Part shown: piece after piece, positions 48,822-56,233 of the stretch
Layout of the letters: each line of letters opens with the position of its first letter
Position numbering within the stretch: position 1 is the stretch's first letter
DNA from: Streptomyces sp. NBC_00377
GTDB lineage: Bacteria > Actinomycetota > Actinomycetes > Streptomycetales > Streptomycetaceae
NCBI RefSeq assembly: GCF_036075115.1
Contig: NZ_CP107958.1
Location: 3,782,001-3,846,000, forward strand
Length of the DNA: 64,000 nucleotides
Direction of reading: 5' to 3'
The notes under the pieces: model-generated
The model's input: the letters and a program-made list of their open reading frames with translations, nothing else
Databases searched by the model: none
Told to the model about the DNA's origin: nothing
Translations under genes and position numbers: made by a program

Positions 48822-50312
48822 TCAGCGGGAGATGCTCTCCAGGGCGCCCGCCGCCCGCGACCCCTCTGCGCTCCGGGACTCTTCTTCGCGCAGGGACTCC
48901 TCTTCGCTCTCCCCCTCTGCCCCGGCCTGGACCGCTCGCCGTCCGGCCGGTATCAGCAGGGCGGCGAACCCGGCGAGGGCCACCACGGCCGAGCCGGTGA
49001 TCAGCGCCGGCCGCAATCCGTCGACGAACGCCTGCCCGGACTCGTACCCGCCCTGCGCCGAGAAGATCGACGCCATGACCGCGATACCGAGGGCGCCACC
49101 GACCTCCCGCAGCGCGTTGTTCGCGCCGGAGGCGATCCCCTGCTCGTGGGCCCGGACGCTGGACATCACCAGGCTGGAGGCCGGGGCGAAGAACAGCGCC
49201 ATGCCGATGCCGCTGACGATCAGCCCGGGCAGCTGGACGGCGTAGGAGGCGTCGACGGTCGCGACGGCGGCCATCCACCCCAGTCCGACGGCCTGGAGAA
49301 AGAGACCCGTGGCGACGACCGGCCGGCCGCCGATGCGGTCGGAGACGATGCCGGCGATCGGCGCGACGAGCATCGGCATACCGGTCCAGGGCAGCATCCG
49401 GAGGCCGGCCTCGGTGGGCGAGTAGCCGAGAACGCCCTGCATGTACTGGCTCAGCAGGAAGATCGAGCCGAACATCCCGAGGAACATCAGCAGACTGGCC
49501 GCGTTGATCCCGGCGAAGGCGCGGGAACGGAAGAGGCGCATCGGGAGCATCGGGTTCTTGGCCCGCAGCCCGTGCAGGACGAACCCGACGAGCAGCGCGC
49601 CGCCCGCGACCAGACCGGTCAGCACGAGCGGGCTGGTCCAGCCGTCGGCCGGTCCGCGCACCAGGCCGTAGACGAGCCCGAAGAGGCCGCCGCTGGCGAG
49701 CAGGGTGCCGGGGATGTCGAGCGGGGCGCCGGCGCCGTACGACTCGGCGAGGCGCAGCCGGGCGAGCGGCAGCAGGGCGAGGCCCAGCGGAACGTTCAGC
49801 CAGAAGATCCAGTGCCAGGACACGTGTTCGGTGAGGCTGCCGCCGATGAGCGGCCCAGAGGCGACCGCGAGTCCGTTGACCGCGCCCCAGATGCCGTAGG
49901 CCATCCCACGTTTCGCGGCCGGCACGGCGGCGGTGAGCAGGGTGAGCGTCAGCGGCATCATGACGGCCGCGCCGACGCCCTGGACCGCGCGGGCGGCGAT
50001 CAGGGAGTCGATGCCGGGCGCCATGGCCGCTGCTGCGGAGGCGGCGGTGAAGACGGTGAGCCCGGCGAGGAACAGCCGCCGACGGCCGAACCGGTCACCG
50101 AGCGCGGCGCCGAACATGAGCAGCACGGCGAAGGTGAGCGTATAGGCGCTCACGGTCCACTCGAGGTCGCCCAGCCCACCGCCGAGATCCTTGCGGATGG
50201 ACGGCAGGGCGGTGGTGACGACGAGGTTGTCGAGTGCCGCCATGAACCCGGCGACGCTGGTGATGACGAGGGCCCAGACGGCTCCCCCGCGACGTGCGGT
50301 CTGTTCTGACAT
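48822..50312 (-). CDS. MFS drug transporter, DHA2/EmrB-QacA type
   Basis: 496 aa with about fourteen membrane segments. VTTALPSIRKDLGGGLGDLE in loop 1-2, motif A GDRFGRRRLFLAGLTVF, and RAVQGVGAAVMMPLTLTLL (motif B) mark proton-driven multidrug efflux pumps. C-terminal ~35 residues are Glu/Ser-rich and cytoplasmic. ATG follows GGGGGAAG. The TetR gene is just upstream in the same direction, with a palindromic operator between them. Confidence 0.88.
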   Translation of the reverse strand: MSEQTARRGGAVWALVITSVAGFMAALDNLVVTTALPSIRKDLGGGLGDLEWTVSAYTLTFAVLLMFGAALGDRFGRRRLFLAGLTVFTAASAAAAMAPGIDSLIAARAVQGVGAAVMMPLTLTLLTAAVPAAKRGMAYGIWGAVNGLAVASGPLIGGSLTEHVSWHWIFWLNVPLGLALLPLARLRLAESYGAGAPLDIPGTLLASGGLFGLVYGLVRGPADGWTSPLVLTGLVAGGALLVGFVLHGLRAKNPMLPMRLFRSRAFAGINAASLLMFLGMFGSIFLLSQYMQGVLGYSPTEAGLRMLPWTGMPMLVAPIAGIVSDRIGGRPVVATGLFLQAVGLGWMAAVATVDASYAVQLPGLIVSGIGMALFFAPASSLVMSSVRAHEQGIASGANNALREVGGALGIAVMASIFSAQGGYESGQAFVDGLRPALITGSAVVALAGFAALLIPAGRRAVQAGAEGESEEESLREEESRSAEGSRAAGALESISR

Positions 50313-50342
50313 CGCTTCCCCCAGCGGGTGATCGAACTCCGA

Positions 50343-50360
50343 TTAGTAATCGATGACTAA
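50343..50360. promoter_or_regulatory. TetR operator 1 (upstream of the MFS gene)
   Basis: TTAGTAATCGATGACTAA, arms TTAGT/ACTAA with an 8-base centre, 30 bases before the MFS start and overlapping TACTAA that could be its -10. Same arms and spacing as 51006-51023. Confidence 0.6.
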
Positions 50361-50426
50361 CTTTCACGCCCAGAAAGCGGCGCTCCTGCGCTCACCGGAT
50401 GCGGCGGGGCTCGCACCCCGCCCTCA

Positions 50427-50996
50427 CTACTTCTCCAGCCGGCCCTTGGTCCGGGCCGACGGATACAGCCCTTCCCAGACCCGGTGTCCGGGTGGAAACC
50501 CCATGGACACCAGACAGTTGACGAGCATCCCGTACGCCATGAAGGTCGTCGTGTCGTCCACGTCGGCGCCGAGGGGCAGATGGACGACGTCCCAGAGCCG
50601 CATCCACCCGGCCCGCACGGACTCGCCGAACCCCTCGTCACCCTCCGCCTCCGCGGCGGCCACCGCGACGTACGTCTGCATCTGCATCATCAGCAGCTCG
50701 GGCTGCTCCGCGATGACCTTGGTGTAAGCGTTGGCCATGGCATGCAGGGCCTCTTCACCCTCCAGCCCCACGGACGCCTCCGCGAACGTACGCGTGGTGT
50801 CGTTCATGCAGCGCTCGGAAGCCGCGAGGAAGATCGCCTTCTTACTGGGAAAGAGCCGGAAGAGGTACGGCTGCGAGACACCCACGCGCCTGGCGATCAC
50901 CTCGGTGGACGTGCCGTGGTAGCCACCCCGGGCGAACTCGCTCATCGCCGCGCGGACGACGCTCTCGCGCCGCTCGTCTGCGCTCATCCTGACCAT
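50427..50996 (-). CDS. TetR family transcriptional regulator
   Basis: 189 aa. N-terminal helix-turn-helix at about 10-56: RESVVRAAMSEFARGGYHGT then STEVIARRVGVSQPYLFRLF and PSKKAIFLAA. The ligand domain is poorly conserved, as usual. The ATG at 50996 lacks a Shine-Dalgarno and lies about 7 bases from a -10, so the mRNA may be leaderless; ATG at 50987 is the alternative. Probably represses itself and the MFS pump through the two matching palindromes. Confidence 0.9.
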   Translation of the reverse strand: MVRMSADERRESVVRAAMSEFARGGYHGTSTEVIARRVGVSQPYLFRLFPSKKAIFLAASERCMNDTTRTFAEASVGLEGEEALHAMANAYTKVIAEQPELLMMQMQTYVAVAAAEAEGDEGFGESVRAGWMRLWDVVHLPLGADVDDTTTFMAYGMLVNCLVSMGFPPGHRVWEGLYPSARTKGRLEK

Positions 50997-51002
50997 GCGG
51001 GT

Positions 51003-51032
51003 AAGTTAGTACTCAATCACTAACCAAGTCAA
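51003..51032 (-). promoter_or_regulatory. tetR promoter with embedded operator 2
   Basis: Minus-strand TTGACT (51027-51032), 18-base spacer, TAACTT (51003-51008). The palindrome TTAGTACTCAATCACTAA occupies 51006-51023, i.e. the spacer and part of the -10, the classical place for repression. Confidence 0.6.
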
Positions 51033-51046
51033 GGGTCCGCTCATAT

Positions 51047-51081
51047 GTAAGGGGCGCCTCCTCCTGGAGGGCGCCCCTTAC
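51047..51081 (-). terminator. Terminator after the HadB-like gene
   Basis: GTAAGGGGCGCC (51047-51058) pairs perfectly with GGCGCCCCTTAC (51070-51081); TCC/GGA in the loop can extend it. It is 35 bases past the stop at 51116. Confidence 0.75.
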
Positions 51082-51115
51082 GTCTGCCGCTATCGCCATG
51101 ACCGGCCGTCGGTGC

Positions 51116-51544
51116 TCAGGCCAGCCGTACGACCGCCCGGGACATCCCGAGCACCTTCAGGCCGCCGCTGGTCACGGTCAGGTCGACCCGCACGGTGTTG
51201 TCGTCGAGCTTGGCGCCCACCTTGCCGGTGACCTCGATCACGGCACCCTGCTCGTCGTTCGGGACGACGACGGGCTTGGTGAAGCGGACCCCGTAGTCGA
51301 CCACCGCGCCCGGGTCGCCGGTCCAGTCGGTGACGACGCGGACCGCCTCGGCCATGGTGAACATGCCGTGCGCGATGACGTCCGGCAGGCCCACCTCCTT
51401 GGCGAACTTCTCGTTCCAGTGGATGGGGTTGAAGTCCCCGGATGCGCCCGCGTACTGCACGAGTGTGGCGCGGTTCACGGGAAAGGACCGGGCCGGCAGT
51501 TCGGTGCCGACCTCGACGTCGTCGTAAGCGATCTTCGCCGTCAT
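51116..51544 (-). CDS. MaoC-like dehydratase, HadB-type (catalytic)
   Basis: 142 aa single hot-dog domain. DFNPIHWNEKFAKEVGLPDV followed by IAHGMFTMA carries the hydratase-2 Asp/His pair (Asp near 39, His near 44). Pairs with the HadA-like gene 7 bases upstream to form a (3R)-hydroxyacyl dehydratase, as in mycobacterial HadAB; here it likely serves type II fatty-acid synthesis or acyl-CoA metabolism. Confidence 0.85.
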   Translation of the reverse strand: MTAKIAYDDVEVGTELPARSFPVNRATLVQYAGASGDFNPIHWNEKFAKEVGLPDVIAHGMFTMAEAVRVVTDWTGDPGAVVDYGVRFTKPVVVPNDEQGAVIEVTGKVGAKLDDNTVRVDLTVTSGGLKVLGMSRAVVRLA

Positions 51545-51551
51545 CGGTTCC

Positions 51552-52034
51552 TCACGCCTTCCCGTCCGTGGCGACCACGGATTCCGTCGGCTCGGCCGCG
51601 CGGGCGACGAGCTTGGTCCAGGCGGTCACGACATGCTCGCCGCTCTCGTCGTGGACCTCACCCCGGATGTCCAGGATGTCGTTGCCGGCCATGGACTTGA
51701 CCGCCTCGATGGTCGAGGTGACCGTGAGCCGGTCACCGGCGCGCACCGGGCGCCGGTAGGCGAACTTCTGGTCACCGTGCACCACACGGCTGTAGTCGAG
51801 GCCCAGCTGAGGGTCCTGGACGACCTGCCCCGCCGCCTTGAAGGTGATGGAGAACACGAAGGTCGGCGGCGCGATCACATCGGCATAGCCGAGCGCCTTG
51901 GCCGCCTCCTGGTCGGTGTACGCCGGGTTGGCGTCGCCCACGGCCTCGGCGAACTCGCGGATCTTCTCCCGACCGACCTCATAGGGGTCGGTGGGCGGAT
52001 AGGTCCGCCCGACGAAGGACTGGTCGAGCGCCAT
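51552..52034 (-). CDS. MaoC N-terminal-like dehydratase, HadA-type (substrate-binding)
   Basis: 160 aa hot-dog domain of the UPF0336/FAS1-like dehydratase group: ALDQSFVGRTYPPTDPYEVG, VGDANPAYTDQEAAKALGYA, DVIAPPTFVFSITFKAAGQV. It lacks the Asp/His hydratase pair at the position where the downstream gene has it, as expected for the non-catalytic partner. The rpmG-hadA-hadB order is conserved in actinomycetes. Confidence 0.85.
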   Translation of the reverse strand: MALDQSFVGRTYPPTDPYEVGREKIREFAEAVGDANPAYTDQEAAKALGYADVIAPPTFVFSITFKAAGQVVQDPQLGLDYSRVVHGDQKFAYRRPVRAGDRLTVTSTIEAVKSMAGNDILDIRGEVHDESGEHVVTAWTKLVARAAEPTESVVATDGKA

Positions 52035-52128
52035 GGCCTCGGCACCTCCTGGTTGCTCTGCTGCTCTGTTGCTCTGCTGCGTACCGGTCAGCGTCGCTCT
52101 ACCGACCGGTACGGGTCGCTCAACGACA

Positions 52129-52162
52129 CGAGGCCGCCCCCGATCACTCGGGGACGGCCTCG
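52129..52162 (-). terminator. Terminator of rpmG
   Basis: A 15-bp stem CGAGGCCGCCCCCGA (52129-52143) / TCGGGGACGGCCTCG (52148-52162), one G-U in the transcript, loop TCAC, beginning 14 bases past the rpmG stop. Confidence 0.8.
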
Positions 52163-52176
52163 CATACGAGCCTGAT

Positions 52177-52341
52177 CTATCGCGTTTCGCGGTGCGCGGT
52201 GTGCGCGTTGCAACGCGGGCAGTGCTTCTTCATCTCCAGTCGGTCCGGGTTGTTACGCCGGTTCTTCTTGGTGATGTAGTTCCGCTCCTTGCACTCCACG
52301 CAGGCCAGCGTGATCTTCGGGCGGACGTCGGTGGCAGCCAC
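52177..52341 (-). CDS. rpmG: 50S ribosomal protein L33, zinc-binding form
   Basis: 54 aa from the GTG at 52341 ((V)AATDVRPKITLACVECKERN); GGAG lies 7 bases upstream. Cys14, Cys17, Cys41 and Cys44 form the zinc ribbon. The copy next to hadAB and tRNA genes is the usual main L33 of Streptomyces; a zinc-free paralogue normally lies elsewhere. Confidence 0.95.
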   Translation of the reverse strand: MAATDVRPKITLACVECKERNYITKKNRRNNPDRLEMKKHCPRCNAHTAHRETR

Positions 52342-52429
52342 AGGAGTGCTCCTTGACGAACGGATGGGACGATTAACGCATAGAAGAGTAGCCGATCGAA
52401 GGACCGACCCCACAATCGGCTACCGTCAG

Positions 52430-52502
52430 TAGCGGTGACCGGACTTGAACCGGTGACACAGCGATTATGAGCCGCTTGCTCTACCGACTGAGCTACACCG
52501 CT
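52430..52502 (-). tRNA. tRNA-Met (CAT), elongator-like
   Basis: 73 bases; acceptor AGCGGTG/CACCGCT, discriminator A. Anticodon arm GCGGC-TCATAAT-CGCTG (loop CAT). The Watson-Crick first pair and the non-GGG/CCC anticodon stem argue against initiator tRNA; an ile2 (lysidine) tRNA cannot be fully excluded. Confidence 0.9.
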
Positions 52503-52548
52503 TTGATGGGATCAGGTCCCGCCTCACGACGGGAACCTCACCCACCAG

Positions 52549-52621
52549 AGCCCCAATACGGAATCGAACCGTAGACCTTCTCCTTACCATGGAGACGCTC
52601 TACCGACTGAGCTATTGGGGC
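52549..52621 (-). tRNA. tRNA-Thr (GGT)
   Basis: 73 bases; acceptor GCCCCAA/TTGGGGC, discriminator T, anticodon arm TCTCC-ATGGTAA-GGAGA, anticodon GGT. First gene of a tRNA-Thr, tRNA-Met, rpmG unit. Confidence 0.95.
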
Positions 52622-52632
52622 GAGCGATGAAG

Positions 52633-52662
52633 ACATTACACGGTCCGCAGCCGTTCACCCAA
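52633..52662 (-). promoter_or_regulatory. Promoter of tRNA-Thr / tRNA-Met / rpmG
   Basis: Minus-strand TTGGGT (52657-52662), 18-base spacer, TAATGT (52633-52638), placing the start a few bases before the tRNA. The rest of 52663-53008 is C-rich with repeated CAGCCCG words and shows no gene. Confidence 0.6.
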
Positions 52663-53008
52663 ATCCGTTTCGCGAGGCCCCGCGGGACCGCCCGGAGGGC
52701 CGTTTCCCCAGGGTTCCAGCGGTCTCCCGGGCCCCCGCGCACGCCCGACCACACCGGTACGACTATTGCGCTCCTCCCCGCTCCCGCCGGGACCCCGTCC
52801 TAGGCTCGATCCACTCTGCGTGATCTTGCGTCCCCCACGACCCCGCGCAACCCGCGCAGCCGTACTCCCAGCCCGCACAGCCCGGCCCCGCAGCCCATGC
52901 AGCCCGGACCCCCAGCCCGCGTGACCAGCGTCACCCCGCCCCCCTCCCCGCCGTCCCCACCACTCCCCCCGCCTTCCCGCGCAGTCCCGAGCCGACCCCT
53001 GGAGTGCG

Positions 53009-54274
53009 ATGCCCGACAGCCAGCCGCAGCCGCCCTCTCCGTCGTCCTTGCCGGGCTCGTCGGGAGGTCCCCCGGACCCGGCCGCCCTGCTGCTGTGCGG
53101 GGCGCGCCTGACGGACGGCCGGACCGTGGACGTACGGCTGGGCCGCGGGCGCATCGAGGCCGTCGGCACGGCCGGCAGTCTGACGGCCGGCCCCGTCCGA
53201 GGCGGCACGCGCGTGGACCTCGGCGGCTACCTCCTGCTGCCCGCCCCCGCCGAGCCGCACGCGCATCCCGACACCGCGCTCACGGCCGACGCCGACGGCC
53301 CCGTCCCGTACGCCCCCGAGGACGTCCAGCGCCGGGCCACGGAGGCCGCGCTGCTCCACCTGGGTCACGGCGCGACGGCGATGCGCGCGCACGTACGCGT
53401 GGGCGACGTCCAGGGCCTCGGCCCGCTGACCGCCGTGCTGCGGGCCGGGCGTTCGCTGCGCGGACTGGCCGAGCTGACGACGGTGGCGATGCCCCGGGTC
53501 CTGACGGGGGCGGCCGGGGCGGACGGGCTCGCGATGCTGCGGGACGCGGTGAAGATGGGCGCCTCGGTGGTGGGCGGCTGCCCGGACCTGGACCCCGATC
53601 CGACGGGGTACGTGGAGACCGTCCTGGAAGTCGCTTCCGAGCACGGCTGCCCCGTCGACCTGCACACGGACGCCACCGACCCGGGCCGACTCGCCCGCCT
53701 CGCCGCGATGGCCGGCGGGCTGCGCCCCGGCGTCACCCTCAGCCCCTGCGGCGGCCTCGACCAGCTCCCCACCGAGACGGCCGCCCGCACCGCCGACCAA
53801 CTCGCCGCCGCCGGCGTCACGGTGGTCTGCCTCCCCCAGGGCGGCTGCGGAGCCGCCGAGCACCGGGGCGCGGCGCCCGTACGGCTGTTGCGTGCGGCCG
53901 GCGTGCGCGTGGTCGCGGGCAGCGGTGCCTTGCGCGACATCTCCAACCCGGTGGGCCGGGGCGACCCCCTGGAGGCCGCCTACCTGCTCGCCTCCCACCA
54001 CGGCCTGCGCGCCGAGGACGCCTATGACGCCGTGAGCACGTCCGCACGGGCCGCGCTGGGCCTCCCGGAGGTCCGCGTGGAGGCGGGCTTCCCGGCCGAC
54101 CTGCTGGCGGTCCGCGGCGACCGGCTGGCGAGCGTCCTGTCATTGGCGTACAGCCGGATCGTCATCCACCAGGGCCGCGTGGTGGCCCGCACGAGCGCGG
54201 TCCGCGAGTACCGCGGCTCGGCGACCGCCCCGGACCGGGGCCTGCCGCGGCAGGGGCGCGGCGAACTGTCGTAG
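53009..54274 (+). CDS. Amidohydrolase superfamily protein, possibly degenerate active site
   Basis: 421 aa; ATG preceded by GGAG. A Pro/Ser-rich start, then a TIM-barrel amidohydrolase like cytosine/N-ethylammeline deaminases: LPAPAEPHAHPDTALTADA (metal HxH), GATAMRAHVRVGD, VDLHTDATDPGRLARL (third His), and NPVGRGDPLEAAYLL with the composite C-terminal strands GFPADLLAVRG. The usual His of the SHA-like motif is replaced (GVTLSPCGGLDQL), and the catalytic Asp before RDxxNPxGRGD is Gly/Ala (AGSGALRDISNP). Loss of two key residues suggests altered or absent hydrolase activity. Confidence 0.75.
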   Translation: MPDSQPQPPSPSSLPGSSGGPPDPAALLLCGARLTDGRTVDVRLGRGRIEAVGTAGSLTAGPVRGGTRVDLGGYLLLPAPAEPHAHPDTALTADADGPVPYAPEDVQRRATEAALLHLGHGATAMRAHVRVGDVQGLGPLTAVLRAGRSLRGLAELTTVAMPRVLTGAAGADGLAMLRDAVKMGASVVGGCPDLDPDPTGYVETVLEVASEHGCPVDLHTDATDPGRLARLAAMAGGLRPGVTLSPCGGLDQLPTETAARTADQLAAAGVTVVCLPQGGCGAAEHRGAAPVRLLRAAGVRVVAGSGALRDISNPVGRGDPLEAAYLLASHHGLRAEDAYDAVSTSARAALGLPEVRVEAGFPADLLAVRGDRLASVLSLAYSRIVIHQGRVVARTSAVREYRGSATAPDRGLPRQGRGELS

Positions 54275-54471
54275 CGCAGCAGGCCGAACGACGATCCCGG
54301 CCACCACCCTCGGACCGTGAATCCCCGATCGAACGAGGACGCCCGTTACCCCGAGGCGAGTTGCCGAGCGGCGTCAGGTGGCGTACGACTTGCGCAGGAG
54401 TGGTGGCGGGCTAGTCGGGTGCCCGTGGAGCCGTGCGGCGGATGCGGCAGTCCGGGCGTACGGTCGAAGGC

Positions 54472-55128
54472 ATGCGCATTGTCATCGCTGGTGGTCATGG
54501 TCAGATCGCGTTGCGGCTTGAGCGGCTGCTCGCCGCGCGCGGGGACGAGGTCGCGGGGATCATCCGCACGGCCGAACAGGGCGACGACCTGAGGGCGGCC
54601 GGGGCCGAACCGGTCGTCCTGGACCTGGAGTCGGCGTCCGTCGAGGAGGTCGCGGAGCAGCTTCGAGGCGCGGACGCGGCCGTGTTCGCGGCGGGCGCGG
54701 GCCCGGGCAGCGCGGCGGCCCGTAAGGACACCGTGGACCGGGGCGCGGCAGTGCTGTTCGCGGACGCTGCGGTCCGGGCGGGCGTGCGGCGCTTCGTGGT
54801 CGTGTCCTCCATGGGCGCGGACCCTGACCATCAGGGCGATGAGATCTTCGACATCTACCAGCGCGCCAAGGGCGAGGCGGACGCGTACGTGCGGGGCCTG
54901 GACTCCCTCGACTGGACGATCCTGCGCCCCGGCGCGCTGACGGACGACGCCGGAACCGGGCTGGTCCGCCTGGAGGCCCGTACGGGCCGCGGTCCCGTCC
55001 CGCGCGACGACGTGGCGGCCGTACTGGCCGAGTTGCTGGACAGCCCGGCGACGTCCGGGCTCACCCTGGAGCTCATCAGCGGCTCGGCGCCGGTACCGGT
55101 GGCGGTCAAGGCTGTGGCGGGGAACTGA
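54472..55128 (+). CDS. NAD(P)-binding atypical SDR (NmrA/YwnB-like)
   Basis: 218 aa with a Rossmann start MRIVIAGGHGQIALRLERLL, DLESASVEEVAEQLRGADAA, and FVVVSSMGADP. The Tyr-x3-Lys of this group may be represented by YQRAKGEAD near residue 128. Redox substrate unknown; such proteins can also be redox sensors. ATG at 54472 has GAAGG upstream. Confidence 0.85.
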   Translation: MRIVIAGGHGQIALRLERLLAARGDEVAGIIRTAEQGDDLRAAGAEPVVLDLESASVEEVAEQLRGADAAVFAAGAGPGSAAARKDTVDRGAAVLFADAAVRAGVRRFVVVSSMGADPDHQGDEIFDIYQRAKGEADAYVRGLDSLDWTILRPGALTDDAGTGLVRLEARTGRGPVPRDDVAAVLAELLDSPATSGLTLELISGSAPVPVAVKAVAGN

Positions 55129-55160
55129 GGCGGGGGGGCCGCACCGGAAGAGAGGCCCCG

Positions 55161-55382
55161 TCAGAAGAGGGGCAGCTGCCCTGGGAACTCCGGGACCGCG
55201 TACCCGTCCAACGAGGGTTGTACCGCGCCCAGTTGTGCGGCGCTGCGTGAGCCGGGACAGGAGACGAGGCCCCCGGTCTCCCGCGCTCCCGGCGGGTCGT
55301 GCCGGGCGAACCGCCCGGCGACGACAGCGATGTCGCGACGGCATACGGGGCAGGTTCTACGGCGGCTGGACGCGCTGGACAT
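55161..55382 (-). CDS. Small Cys-containing protein, unknown
   Basis: 73 aa: MSSASSRRRTCPVCRRDIAV, then RHDPPGARETGGLVSCPGS and the tail VPEFPGQLPLF. CPVC plus His28 and Cys42 could bind zinc. It looks protein-like and ends convergently 32 bases from the SDR gene; no clear Shine-Dalgarno. Small proteins of this kind occur in Streptomyces, but I do not recognise a family. Confidence 0.55.
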   Translation of the reverse strand: MSSASSRRRTCPVCRRDIAVVAGRFARHDPPGARETGGLVSCPGSRSAAQLGAVQPSLDGYAVPEFPGQLPLF

Positions 55383-55480
55383 ACGGCCAGTCTGCCCCAG
55401 TGGGCCACGTGGGTACCCCCTGGCATGACGCGCCTCGCTCGCCGCGCGGAACCGCGGCCACCTGCTTAGCATCCCTACAC

Positions 55481-55792
55481 GTGGCACATACCTTCGAGGA
55501 ACTCGTGGAGAAGCAACGCGCGGCCGACGAGGCACACGCGAGGGTCGAAGCGCTGCGGGACGCGTACGGCGCACCCACGGCCACCCCCTGGTCGGACATC
55601 CAGACCGACACCTACGAAACCGCCTGGCGTGCCTGGCGCGACCTCGCCCGCGATGTGCAGGCAACGGTGACCGAGTACGCCAAGGACGAGAACAGACCGC
55701 GTAACGACGTCGAGGCGGAGGTGAAAACGGCGGCGAAGACATCCGCCACGGAAACCCAGGAGCCCCCGGAAGGCTCCCGCGACGGCGGGTGA
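55481..55792 (+). CDS. Small helical protein, unknown
   Basis: 103 aa from a GTG at 55481: (V)AHTFEELVEKQRAADEAHAR, VEALRDAYGAPTATPWSDIQ, a Trp-rich helix ETAWRAWRDLARDVQATVTE and an acidic Lys/Thr/Glu tail. Largely alpha-helical and charged. No family recognised and no strong ribosome-binding site. Last chromosomal gene before the attachment site. Confidence 0.6.
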   Translation: MAHTFEELVEKQRAADEAHARVEALRDAYGAPTATPWSDIQTDTYETAWRAWRDLARDVQATVTEYAKDENRPRNDVEAEVKTAAKTSATETQEPPEGSRDGG

Positions 55793-55837
55793 GCGCGTCG
55801 CCGCTCCCCCACGCCAAAGGCCCCCTACACACGAAGA

Positions 55838-55876
55838 AACCCCTCCGCCCTGCGTTTTCCGCAGTTCGGAGGGGTT
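55838..55876. terminator. Terminator beside the tRNA-Tyr fragment
   Basis: AACCCCTCCG (55838-55847) / CGGAGGGGTT (55867-55876), with an inner CTGCG/CGCAG stem around TTTT. It is 14 bases past the tRNA 3' end and would end both the original tRNA transcript and the gene at 55481. Confidence 0.75.
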
Positions 55877-55889
55877 CCTTCTCTCAGCG

Positions 55890-55939
55890 TGGCGGCGCCA
55901 GGATTCGAACCTGGGAAGGCGAAGCCGGCAGATTTACAG
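55890..55939 (-). other. Attachment site: 3' part of tRNA-Tyr (GTA)
   Basis: Read on the minus strand, CTGTAAATCTGC contains the anticodon loop (GTA) and the 3' arm of the anticodon stem; then a class II variable arm, the T-arm GGTTCGAATCC and the acceptor CGCCGCC with discriminator A. Upstream (55940 on) there is no matching 5' half: the anticodon stem, D-arm and acceptor 5' strand are absent. This is what remains on the tRNA 3'-end side after an element integrates in the gene. A complete tRNA-Tyr should lie at the other end, beyond the window. Confidence 0.8.
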
Positions 55940-56233
55940 CGGGACGGGTTCGGGGGCCTTGACCTGGGACTTCCCCTACATATGCCTGCTACTGGGGGAC
56001 ACCTGGGGGAAGCCGCCCTTCGACGACCTACTGCCCCCACCTACTCAGACTCTCGCTCGGTTGCTTCAAGCCTGCTCCCCTTCCTCGGCGTAGGCCAGAG
56101 CTTGCCGCACAGTGAATCTTGAGAAAGTGCAGATCATCAGGCAGGTTGCGAAACGTGTGGATCGATGGCCACCCCGGCGGCATAATTGCCATGCATGCCC
56201 ATCCCTAAGGCCTAAGCAAGAAGGTGCTACCGA

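Noticed and set aside
48577..49278. In-frame upstream extension of murB to 585 residues
   Set aside because: The extra 234 codons overlap the MFS gene and include a strong hairpin; the translation is Arg/Gly/Ala shadow sequence and MurB normally starts at the QELQDAP region.
52828..52925. CAGCCCG-rich repeats upstream of the amidohydrolase gene as a CRISPR-like or minisatellite array
   Set aside because: The words are irregularly spaced and degenerate, without constant repeats or spacers; it is simply C-rich intergenic sequence.
55161..55832. 223-codon minus-strand frame
   Set aside because: Only the last 73 codons look like protein (CPVC motif); the rest is antisense to the small gene at 55481-55792.
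55889..56122. Small open frame across the tRNA-Tyr fragment
   Set aside because: It reads through the tRNA 3' half and the element edge and has no protein features.
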